From Treponema sp. (GTDB lineage: Bacteria; Spirochaetota; Spirochaetia; Treponematales; Breznakiellaceae), in contig JAISYA010000215.1 of assembly GCA_031270205.1 (NCBI GenBank), positions 1-12,499 on the forward strand: a stretch of DNA of 12,499 nt. The letters are read 5' to 3'. The position numbers were made by a program, and so were the translations under genes. Under the pieces are notes generated by a model. That model did no database searches. It was not told where the DNA came from and saw nothing but the letters and a program-made list of their open reading frames with translations. The stretch's first letter is position 1. Each line of letters opens with the position of its first letter. This document shows, one piece after another, positions 6,803 through 12,499 of the stretch.

Positions 6803-8560
6803 TTACTCGCCGGTCTTCCGCTGGGTGTTTATCAGACGGGCATATACACCGTTACGGGCCAATAACTGTTCATGGGTCCCCTCCTCAACCAGCCGCCCTT
6901 CGTCAAGGACACATATTTTGTCCGCGTTTTTAATGGTCGAAAGCCGGTGGGCAATCACGATGGTGGTGCGATCCTTCATGATTCTCTCAAGGGCCTGTTG
7001 AATCAGCGCTTCGCTTTTGGCGTCCACGCTGGAAGTGGCCTCGTCCAGGATGAGGAGGGGCGCGTCCTTTAACACCGCCCGGGCTATTGCAAGCCGTTGC
7101 CGCTCTCCCCCTGAAAGCGTGGCCCCCCGTTCGCTGATGGGGGTCTGGTAGCCCTGGGGAAGGGCCATGATAAAGTCATGGGCATTGGCCGCCTGGGCGG
7201 CGCGGATCACCGCCGCGTCATCAGAGTCGGGCCGGGCCATCCTGATATTTTCCCCGATAGTCCCGCTAAAAAGGTAGGTCTCCTGAAACACCACAGCTAT
7301 CCTGCTTTGCAGATAGTCCAATCCATAGTCCCGAATATCCGTCCCGCCAATGCGTATCTCCCCTTCCTGGGGATCATAAAAACGCAGCAGCAGATTCACC
7401 AGGGTTGATTTTCCGGACCCCGAAGGCCCCACCACCGCCGCGGTCTGCCCCGCGCCGATGTCCAGACTCACCCCCTGGAGGGCCGCTCTGGCGTCGGCCC
7501 GGTAGGCAAAGCTCAGGCTCCGCAGAGCGACTTCAGGAAGCGTCCGGTCAAGAGAAAGGGTGTCGGGTTTGTCTTTCTCTGTGATCGACAGTTCCCTATC
7601 AATGATCGTAAAGAGCCCTTCCGCCACCGAAAGGCCCAGGAAACTGTTGTGCCAGTACGCATTAAGGTCCGCCATGGGCCGGGCGCACTCAATGCCCAGG
7701 AACAGGAATACTGCCACGGAGCCGGCAGTGATAATCCCCAGATCGGTGCGGTATGCGGCGAGGGCTGCTGTGATGCAAGATGCTACCCCCATGAGCAGCA
7801 TCATAAGCCCCGAATCAATGAGGGAGTAGGTAGTATTGCGAATCTGATTCCGGTAAAAATCCAGGGCATCCGCGGCAAGTTCCGCTCCCTTCTTCTTTCC
7901 CGCGTTAAATGCCTTGAGGGTGTTCATGCCCTGGATAGAATCCACATACTGGGCGTTTAATGACGCGTAGCTGCGCCAGTAACTAACGATGCTGCGGCTC
8001 ACCAGGGGGACGGTGAGGTAGGGGACCCCCACACAGAGGAGCATGGCGACGATGGTTGCCAGGCCCGTGAGCCAGTCGAGGCGGAACAGGTAGAGGCCGA
8101 TGGCAAAGCCGGTGATAGCGATACTGACGATGTGGGGCACGTAGTTGACCAGAAAAGGCTCAAGGGATTCGATGCCGTCCAGTGTCATGGATTGTATCCT
8201 GCCGCTCCGTTGATGGTGAATGTAGCCCGGTCCGAGACGGAGGATCTTGTCAAAGACGAGGAAGCGTATTTTGGTTTTCACCTTGGCGGCCATGACTTTG
8301 GCGTAGATCTCAAAGCGCCGCGACAAAATTCCCCGGACCGCCACCGCTCCCAGAGCCCCCAGAATATAGGGGATGAGGGTGGAGAGGGGGCTGCGGGAGA
8401 AGACGAGGGACACCGCCCGGGCCATGAGGACGGCCTGTGCGATGTAGGTGGCGTTGACCCCCAGGCTGATAATGACTTTGATTGCCACTTCATGTTTAAT
8501 TGCGCCGACATAGAGCGCCAGGCGTCCATAGGCGCCCAGGTGATAGCGATATGATGCCAT
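6803..8560 (-). CDS. ABC exporter-fold half-transporter, first subunit (CydD/YbtP-like)
   Basis: A 585-residue fused membrane-ATPase protein pairing with the next gene. The membrane domain carries 'YIHHQRSGRIQSMTLDGIES' and 'QGMNTLKAFNAG', which resemble the CydD-type 'GELatl..DGvEaL' and 'QGl.TLK.F' segments. The ATPase has Walker A 'GPSGSGKST' near residue 377, Q-loop 'VVFQETYLFSG', signature 'LSGGERQRLAIARA', Walker B 'LLILDEATSSVD' and H-loop 'VIAHRLST', all intact. The ATG at 8560 is preceded by AAGGAG. No cytochrome bd oxidase genes (cydAB) are in the window, so an oxidase-maturation role is not supported by context. The substrate is unknown. Confidence 0.88.
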   Translation of the reverse strand: MASYRYHLGAYGRLALYVGAIKHEVAIKVIISLGVNATYIAQAVLMARAVSLVFSRSPLSTLIPYILGALGAVAVRGILSRRFEIYAKVMAAKVKTKIRFLVFDKILRLGPGYIHHQRSGRIQSMTLDGIESLEPFLVNYVPHIVSIAITGFAIGLYLFRLDWLTGLATIVAMLLCVGVPYLTVPLVSRSIVSYWRSYASLNAQYVDSIQGMNTLKAFNAGKKKGAELAADALDFYRNQIRNTTYSLIDSGLMMLLMGVASCITAALAAYRTDLGIITAGSVAVFLFLGIECARPMADLNAYWHNSFLGLSVAEGLFTIIDRELSITEKDKPDTLSLDRTLPEVALRSLSFAYRADARAALQGVSLDIGAGQTAAVVGPSGSGKSTLVNLLLRFYDPQEGEIRIGGTDIRDYGLDYLQSRIAVVFQETYLFSGTIGENIRMARPDSDDAAVIRAAQAANAHDFIMALPQGYQTPISERGATLSGGERQRLAIARAVLKDAPLLILDEATSSVDAKSEALIQQALERIMKDRTTIVIAHRLSTIKNADKICVLDEGRLVEEGTHEQLLARNGVYARLINTQRKTGE

Positions 8561-8628
8561 AAAAAATGTCTCCTTGCTTTATGATACTAACCATTCAACC
8601 AGAGACAGCAATCCCCGGCCGAACAGTT

Positions 8629-8656
8629 ATGACATACTTCTCTTTAAAAGGGTCAA
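8629..8656 (-). promoter_or_regulatory. Possible promoter for the exporter pair
   Basis: Minus-strand TTGACC (8651-8656), a 16-bp spacer and TGTCAT (8629-8634, four of six -10 matches) lie ~70 bp before the first exporter gene, in the AT-richer part of the spacer. The -10 box is mediocre and other AT-rich hexamers nearby could serve. Confidence 0.35.
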
Positions 8657-8750
8657 AAACCATATATGCTAGTCCTACAAAAAAATTTGTGCGTGGATAT
8701 AATACGTTCATCTCCGGCGTGGAAAAGTTTCTCACGAAACAATTCTGGTT

Positions 8751-8853
8751 ATCCCTTCGTGGGATGAGTTAATGAATAAAGAAAGAGCCGTTCACGCTCA
8801 ACGTCCCTTCGTGGGACAAAGCAGGGTTAAATCATGCGGCTTCGTGCCGCATG
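8751..8853. repeat. Three hairpins sharing a TTCGT loop
   Basis: Perfect stems of 5, 5 and 8 bp flank the same 5-base loop TTCGT: ATCCC/GGGAT (8751-8765), GTCCC/GGGAC (8803-8817) and CATGCGGC/GCCGCATG (8833-8853). UUCG loops are unusually stable in RNA. None is followed by a T-tract on the plus strand. Confidence 0.7.
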
Positions 8854-8910
8854 GTCTGTTATAGGCGCTGCCGCCAAATGGTGTCAAGCGGCCGGAGACA
8901 AACACAAAGG

Positions 8911-9021
8911 CTAGTGTTCTGTCCTAAACAAACGGGGAAATACATATTTTCGTTAATTCCTTGCGGTTCAAAGAATTAACGAAACCGTAGCGTTTGCTAT
9001 CCGAATAGGACAGAACACTAG
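8911..9021. mobile_element. MITE-like element with 16-bp terminal inverted repeats
   Basis: 'ctagtgttctgtccta' at 8911-8926 is perfectly repeated in inverse orientation at 9006-9021, giving a 111-bp unit with no transposase. Both ends carry TA inside CTAG, so the element can be read as ~105 bp flanked by a TA duplication (8912-8913 and 9019-9020), the hallmark of Tc1/mariner-IS630 insertion. A second nested inverted repeat (8949-8959 with 8973-8983, 11 bp) lies in its centre. This structure supports a non-autonomous element mobilised by an IS630-type transposase elsewhere in the genome; the family assignment is inference. Confidence 0.65.
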
Positions 9022-9105
9022 CGAAGCCGCCGAAGGTTTTCACCGGCGCCGCGCCCGCTACGGTGAGTCCACCTGTTCCGAAACCCCGGAGCGGCGGCTT
9101 AAACA

Positions 9106-9324
9106 TTACGCCGCCTCATCGGATTTTATGTATAGGATGCCCTGCGGACAGACTTTGGCGCAAATACCGCAGGCGATACACTTGCTTATCGCAGTAGCGT
9201 TTTTTGACTGTACGATTACTTTCAAGGGACACTCCTGTATACATTTGCCGTCTGGCTGTGGTTTGGACTCATGACGTTTAACCATAAAAATACCGGACAA
9301 CAGGCCGATCAGAGCCGCAAGCAA
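9106..9324 (-). CDS. Small membrane-anchored 4Fe-4S protein, probably 5'-disrupted
   Basis: This 72-residue frame has a hydrophobic N-terminus ('LAALIGLLSGIFMV') followed by a ferredoxin-like domain. Six cysteines are seen: 'CIQECP' and 'CIACGICAKVCP'. Compared with a 2[4Fe-4S] ferredoxin, the first two cysteines of the first motif are missing, but the four ligands of the other cluster (Cys IV to VII) are all there, so one cluster is expected. It probably serves in electron transfer at the membrane. The only start in this frame is a TTG at 9324, with no good ribosome binding site. A much better start (ATG at 9451 after GGAAGGAG) lies ~110 bp further upstream, beyond an inserted element. Removing 9329-9436 joins that ATG in frame to give a natural signal-anchor start 'MKKTIFLLAALIG'. 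The gene is therefore likely broken or expressed poorly. Confidence 0.65.
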   Translation of the reverse strand: MLAALIGLLSGIFMVKRHESKPQPDGKCIQECPLKVIVQSKNATAISKCIACGICAKVCPQGILYIKSDEAA

Positions 9325-9328
9325 GAAT

Positions 9329-9436
9329 GGAGTTATTCAGTAACCCGCTTGGTTATTGAACAACTCCTTGCAAAATGCTCCCTATTTTGCTGTTTTAAGA
9401 AGAATTTGTTTGGAAACTGAAGTTTCCGAACAACCC
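9329..9436. mobile_element. 108-bp MITE-like insertion in the 4Fe-4S gene
   Basis: The stretch consists of three back-to-back inverted repeats: 9330-9345 with 9351-9366, 9370-9376 with 9384-9390, and 9406-9418 with 9421-9433. Its two outer ends resemble each other in inverse orientation (minus-strand 'GGGTTGTTCGGAAAC' against 'GGAGTTATTCAGTAAC', 12 of 16 when aligned). It introduces stop codons between a strong start site and the rest of the ferredoxin-like frame, and its removal restores one continuous frame. Exact ends and target duplication are uncertain; a short ATA/ATT pair flanks it. Confidence 0.5.
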
Positions 9437-9451
9437 TATTGTCTTTTTCAT
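9395..9451 (-). pseudogene. Severed 5' end of the 4Fe-4S gene, or an 18-codon leader peptide
   Basis: An ATG at 9451 follows the strong ribosome binding site GGAAGGAG at 5-base spacing and opens an 18-codon frame starting MKKTIGLF, then stops inside the inserted element. The first five residues (MKKTI) look like the start of a signal-anchor peptide, which fits the hydrophobic segment of the downstream frame. A genuine short peptide cannot be excluded. Confidence 0.45.
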
Positions 9452-9511
9452 AAATGCTCCTTCCAATAAAAAATGAAAACTTTCTGTCTTCAATACTGAA
9501 AACATTTATCT

Positions 9512-9751
9512 TTAGTTTTTTCTATTTTCCATTTCTTTTTCTATCTCCTCCGCAGCGCTTTTCAGCGATTCAATCTCCCGTTCTATTCTTTCGCAGTGAG
9601 ACCGGATGTATTTGCTGCTTATGTGCTGCCCGAACTGTGATTGTTCGAGTATTAAATTCCGTTCATCCTCCTTGTCATCATGCCTGCGTTGCGTATTCGC
9701 CAGCAATATTTCAAGCTCAAAATCACTCATGCTGTCATAGGCCGTTTCCAT
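9512..9751 (-). CDS. Small coiled-coil hypothetical protein
   Basis: This 79-residue frame is highly charged. I use the ATG at 9751, preceded by GGGAG at 8 bases, rather than a TTG six codons earlier. After 'MSDFELEILLANTQRRHDDK' comes a long predicted helix with heptad-like spacing ('IEREIESLKSAAEEIEKEME'), so a coiled coil is likely. There is no signal peptide, no membrane segment and no recognised domain. It follows the binding-protein gene by 45 bp on the same strand without a clear terminator, so it may be cotranscribed. Function is unknown. Confidence 0.6.
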   Translation of the reverse strand: METAYDSMSDFELEILLANTQRRHDDKEDERNLILEQSQFGQHISSKYIRSHCERIEREIESLKSAAEEIEKEMENRKN

Positions 9752-9796
9752 AACCCTTTCTCCCTGCAATAGTCAGCAGCGCGAAGCAGTTTTCGC

Positions 9797-10768
9797 TCAG
9801 AAACTAATCTCCGGGGGCAAGCCCTTCGCGAGTTTCTCCACCGTGTAGGCAAGGCGGTCCCCCGGCAGAACGCTTTCAAGCTCAATAATGACAAAGCGGT
9901 TGTTCCTTACCGCGTCAAGCTGTGAAAGGGTGTCGTTAGCCTTTATTTCCGCCAGTTTTGCTTCCACCGAAGGCGAATCATAATCATGAATGATGATCGC
10001 CTCAGGCGAGCGTTTAAGGACCTCCTCGTAACTCACGGTAACCCAGGCTTTTTCCCGAAGATCGTCAAATACATTCTTGCCCCCCGACTCGTTAATAAGC
10101 AGGGTCTCAAAATTGGCGCCGCTGCAGGTAAAAACGCCGTCGTTCCCGCTGTCGTAGACAAGGACCTTTACCGGCGCCCTGCCCTCAAGCTTCTGCTTTA
10201 CCGAAGCGATACGCGCCTTCTGGCCGGCGACGAATGTAGCGGCGCGGTCCTCTACGCCGAATATCTTCCCGATGTCGTTAATTTCCTGATACGTTTGCTC
10301 CAGCGTTTGGGCGGCATCCATATACACGGTCATGCCGTAGCCGGCAAGCTCGTCAATGTCAAGGCCGTCGCCGCCGAATTCCCAGTCGATGCCGTAGATA
10401 AAATCAGCGCCGCTTGAAATAACCGCTTCCCGGGTTGCGGAACCGTGGTTCAGTTCGGGGATTCTCTTGAAAGCCTCCTCGTATTGGGGCAGGGGGCCCC
10501 GGCTGTGATTGCGAAGACTGGTCCCCGCAATGTAATCGGCAAGTCCCAGCGCCACAAGCGTTTCCGCGCAGTTCGGCCCCAGGGCAAGAACCTTTTCAGG
10601 CCGTCCGGTTACGGTAACTGTTCTGCCGTAGTTGTCAAAGACAAGCGGCGTAAAGGCGCCTGCCGTCCGAGTTTCCTGGCCAGCGTTGGACGCGCCCTTG
10701 CGATCACATGAAAGCGACAGAAGAACAATAACAAGTCCGGCGGCTGCAAACACAAAATACTTCTTCAT
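9797..10768 (-). CDS. Periplasmic binding lipoprotein, BtuF/FepB-type (Peripla_BP_2)
   Basis: A 323-residue solute-binding protein that captures a metal chelate for the adjacent permease and ATPase. The signal peptide ends in 'LLSLSC', a spirochaete-style lipobox with the lipidated Cys at residue 21. The mature domain starts at 'FDNYGRTVTVTGRPEKVLAL' and continues with 'NCAETLVALGLADYIAGTS', the usual first lobe of cluster-III binding proteins; 'SYEEVLKRSPEAIIIHDYDS' belongs to the second lobe. The length is typical. The start at 10768 follows GGAGG. It lies 31 bp after the ATPase gene and completes a permease-ATPase-binding protein operon. The substrate could be a ferric siderophore, haem, cobalamin or another chelate; nothing in the sequence decides. 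Confidence 0.9.
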   Translation of the reverse strand: MKKYFVFAAAGLVIVLLSLSCDRKGASNAGQETRTAGAFTPLVFDNYGRTVTVTGRPEKVLALGPNCAETLVALGLADYIAGTSLRNHSRGPLPQYEEAFKRIPELNHGSATREAVISSGADFIYGIDWEFGGDGLDIDELAGYGMTVYMDAAQTLEQTYQEINDIGKIFGVEDRAATFVAGQKARIASVKQKLEGRAPVKVLVYDSGNDGVFTCSGANFETLLINESGGKNVFDDLREKAWVTVSYEEVLKRSPEAIIIHDYDSPSVEAKLAEIKANDTLSQLDAVRNNRFVIIELESVLPGDRLAYTVEKLAKGLPPEISF

Positions 10769-10799
10769 AGGTCCTCCAAAAATGTATTAAACTATTTTT

Positions 10800-11612
10800 C
10801 TACACATTCACGTGCGAAAAATAAATTTTCTCCGGTATGTACGTAATTACCACCTTGCCCGTTACCGGGTGAATCGCCGTATCGCAATGTACGCCATAAA
10901 TCGAAAAGATGCGTTCCGGCGTCAGCGTTTCCTCCGGCGTTCCCGAAAGCACAACCCGCCCTTCTTTCATCACGTAAAGCCGGTCGCAGTAGAGGGCGGC
11001 CATGTTAAGGTCATGAATCGCCGAAAGCACCGTCACCCCCACTTCGGCGCTGCGTCGTTTTACAAAATCGAGAATCTGAATCTGATAACTAACGTCAAGG
11101 TGGTTTGTCGGCTCGTCGAGGATAAGAAAATCAGATTCCTGCGCGATAACCCGGGCTATCAGGGTCCGCTGTTTTTCGCCCCCCGAAAGATTTTTGTAGT
11201 TCCGTTTTGCCATATCCGCCATGCCCAGGTGTTCAAGGGCGTGATGCACAATACGAGCGTCCTCTGCGGTATCCGGGTCAAAAAGCTTTTTATGCGGACT
11301 CCGCCCCATTGCGACAATTTCCTCAACCAGAAAATCAAAGGGCGTTTCGTTTTCCTGGCCGACAACGGCAATTTTCAGCGCCGTCTCGCGATAGCGCATT
11401 CGGAAGATATTTTCGCCGTCAAGGGCAATGGAACCGGTGTCGGGCGAAAGGGCGCGGTAGATGTTTTTGAGCACCGTAGATTTCCCGCAGCCGTTCGGGC
11501 CTATAATGCCGATGAATTCGCCTTTTTGCACAGTAAGGCATATATCCTCAATGGTGACTGTGTCGGTGTACGAAAATTGTAGGTTGTTTATTGCAAGCCG
11601 TGTTTCTGCCAT
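10800..11612 (-). CDS. FecE/BtuD-type ABC transporter ATPase
   Basis: A 270-residue ATPase of the iron-chelate/cobalamin import family. Walker A 'GPNGCGKST' is at residues 38-46, the Q-loop Gln is at 86, the signature 'LSGGEKQR' at 142-149, Walker B with D-loop 'LILDEPTNHLD' at 163-173, and the H-loop is 'SAIHDLNMAALYC'. 'VEEIVAMGRSPHKKLF' is the family's helical-domain segment ('GR.PH'). All catalytic residues are intact. The ATG at 11612 overlaps the permease stop codon by one base (TGATG), so translation is coupled. Confidence 0.93.
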   Translation of the reverse strand: MAETRLAINNLQFSYTDTVTIEDICLTVQKGEFIGIIGPNGCGKSTVLKNIYRALSPDTGSIALDGENIFRMRYRETALKIAVVGQENETPFDFLVEEIVAMGRSPHKKLFDPDTAEDARIVHHALEHLGMADMAKRNYKNLSGGEKQRTLIARVIAQESDFLILDEPTNHLDVSYQIQILDFVKRRSAEVGVTVLSAIHDLNMAALYCDRLYVMKEGRVVLSGTPEETLTPERIFSIYGVHCDTAIHPVTGKVVITYIPEKIYFSHVNV

Positions 11613-12499
11613 CAGGTTCCCCCTGTTTTACGCTTCAAAAGAAAGATAAAGAGCGGCCCGCCTATAATCGCCGTCAGTATGCCCACCGGCAATTCTTCGG
11701 GCGCAAGGAGTGTCCGCGCCGCGACATCAACCCAGACAACGAGGATGCCGCCCGACAGCGCCGCGACCGGCAACACCCGCTTATGATCCGCTCCGACGAG
11801 GAGGCGGCTGAAATGCGGGACCATAAGGCCCACAAAGCCGATTGTGCCGCTCACCGCAATCGTTGTCCCCGCCATAAGCGAGGCAACCAGCACCAGCATT
11901 TTTTGTGTCCGCCTGACATTGACGCCCAGCGCGCCGGCGCTCTCATCGCCAAGCAGGAGGAGATTAAGTGTGCGGTAATTAACTATAAGGACTATCATGC
12001 AGAGGACAAGCACGGCAACAGGAAGGGTGAGATATGCCCAGCGCGCGCCGGCAAGGCTCCCCGACATCCAGAATGTCGCGTTATGCAGACCCAGCGCGTT
12101 TGGCGCGGACAGGGTAATGATCCGTGTAACGCCGTCCATAATCATGGAGACGGCAACGCCGGAAAGCAAAAGCTGGGTGATATTAATCCGCCCCCGTACC
12201 CGGGATATAATATAAACAAAAATAATGGTAAGCGCCGAACCAATAAAGGCGCTAATCGAAAGCGAATAGGTCCCTAAAAATGAAAAAACGCCGAAAAGCA
12301 TACCCAGTGTGGCGGCCGCGGCCGCGCCTGATGACACGCCCAGAATAAAGGGATCCGCAAGTTGATTCCTCACCAGGGCCTGCATGGTCACGCCGGTAAC
12401 GGCGAGGGACGCGCCCACGATAAGCCCCAGGAGAACACGGGGAAGCCGCAGCCCCCGCACAATGTTTTCTTCAAGCCGTGTCCAGGTATGGCCGACAAG
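11612..12499 (-). CDS. FecCD/BtuC-type ABC permease, 5' end outside the window
   Basis: The frame is open to the right edge, giving the C-terminal 295 residues; the start codon lies outside, and a GTG at 12460 is only an internal codon. It has the family hallmark 'LRLPRVLLGLIVGASLAVTG', then 'MQALVRNQLADPFILGVSSG' and 'PHFSRLLVGADHKRVLPVAA', the conserved 'P..R...G.DHR..LP' cytoplasmic loop that contacts the ATPase. Multiple membrane helices are evident. It acts as a homodimeric inner-membrane channel with the ATPase and lipoprotein encoded next. The operon promoter is outside the window. Confidence 0.92.
   Translation of the reverse strand, partial: LVGHTWTRLEENIVRGLRLPRVLLGLIVGASLAVTGVTMQALVRNQLADPFILGVSSGAAAAATLGMLFGVFSFLGTYSLSISAFIGSALTIIFVYIISRVRGRINITQLLLSGVAVSMIMDGVTRIITLSAPNALGLHNATFWMSGSLAGARWAYLTLPVAVLVLCMIVLIVNYRTLNLLLLGDESAGALGVNVRRTQKMLVLVASLMAGTTIAVSGTIGFVGLMVPHFSRLLVGADHKRVLPVAALSGGILVVWVDVAARTLLAPEELPVGILTAIIGGPLFIFLLKRKTGGT

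Larger units (their letters stand above)
8561..9105. other. Repeat-rich spacer without a supported gene
   Basis: About 545 bp separate the exporter pair from the 4Fe-4S gene. The left ~200 bp are AT-rich and hold the exporter promoter region. The middle holds three hairpins with TTCGT loops. The right half holds a MITE-like palindrome and, next to it, a GC-rich foldback (9-bp arms 9024-9032 and 9092-9100, with an inner CACCG/CGGTG pair at 9041-9045 and 9061-9065). Short open frames here follow the repeats and have no recognisable domain. Confidence 0.7.

Noticed and set aside
8566..8772. 68-codon plus-strand frame in the spacer before the exporter genes
   Set aside because: It has no ribosome binding site and no recognisable domain, and it runs through the presumed exporter promoter and one hairpin.
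8924..9106. 60-codon minus-strand frame starting in the GC-rich foldback
   Set aside because: It is made almost entirely of the foldback and the MITE-like palindrome, so it is better explained as repeat DNA than as a gene.
9465..9511. Terminator between the coiled-coil gene and the 4Fe-4S gene
   Set aside because: The AT-rich stretch contains a direct repeat (TGAAAAC twice) but no stem that would form a terminator hairpin.

Overview
The window reads as the chromosome of a host-associated treponeme, or at least a spirochaete. The case rests on three things. A BspA-type leucine-rich-repeat protein sits at the left edge with a C-terminal 'WGN.FRGGGWDG' tail that I associate from memory with termite-gut Treponema. 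The lipoprotein signal has a spirochaete-style lipobox. The DNA is moderately GC-rich with dense, hairpin-rich, repeat-like spacers. The genus is an inference; no rRNA or other marker gene is present.

Layout, left to right. Positions 2-787 (+) hold the 3' end of the LRR surface protein, with a nearly perfect 79-codon internal duplication. Positions 788-1297 are a convergent spacer packed with hairpins, with terminator candidates for both directions and a possible decayed gene fragment. From 1298 rightward every recognised gene is on the minus strand. An apparent operon, read right to left, runs from a good sigma70-type promoter near 4942-4971 through a ~210-nt leader to a CbiM-PDGLE (CbiMN/NikMN) fusion, CbiQ/NikQ, CbiO/NikO and a class I SAM methyltransferase. 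Upstream of it (4998-8560) lies a two-gene heterodimeric ABC exporter-fold transporter of CydDC/YbtPQ/IrtAB-like architecture. Positions 8561-9105 are a second repeat-rich spacer holding three UUCG-type hairpins and a 111-bp MITE-like palindrome with CTAG-bounded 16-bp inverted ends. A small 4Fe-4S protein gene (9106-9451) appears to be split by a second MITE-like element. Next come a small coiled-coil hypothetical gene and, at the right edge, a FecCD/BtuC-type import operon (permease, ATPase, lipoprotein binding protein), with the permease cut off by the window end.

Functionally the region is dominated by transition-metal or metal-chelate transport: an ECF-type Ni/Co importer, an exporter-fold ABC pair and a siderophore/cobalamin/haem-type importer, accompanied by a methyltransferase and an iron-sulphur protein. 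The individual families are well known. The most unusual signals are the two MITE-like elements, one inside a gene, and the duplicated LRR module. No CRISPR array, tRNA or rRNA was seen.
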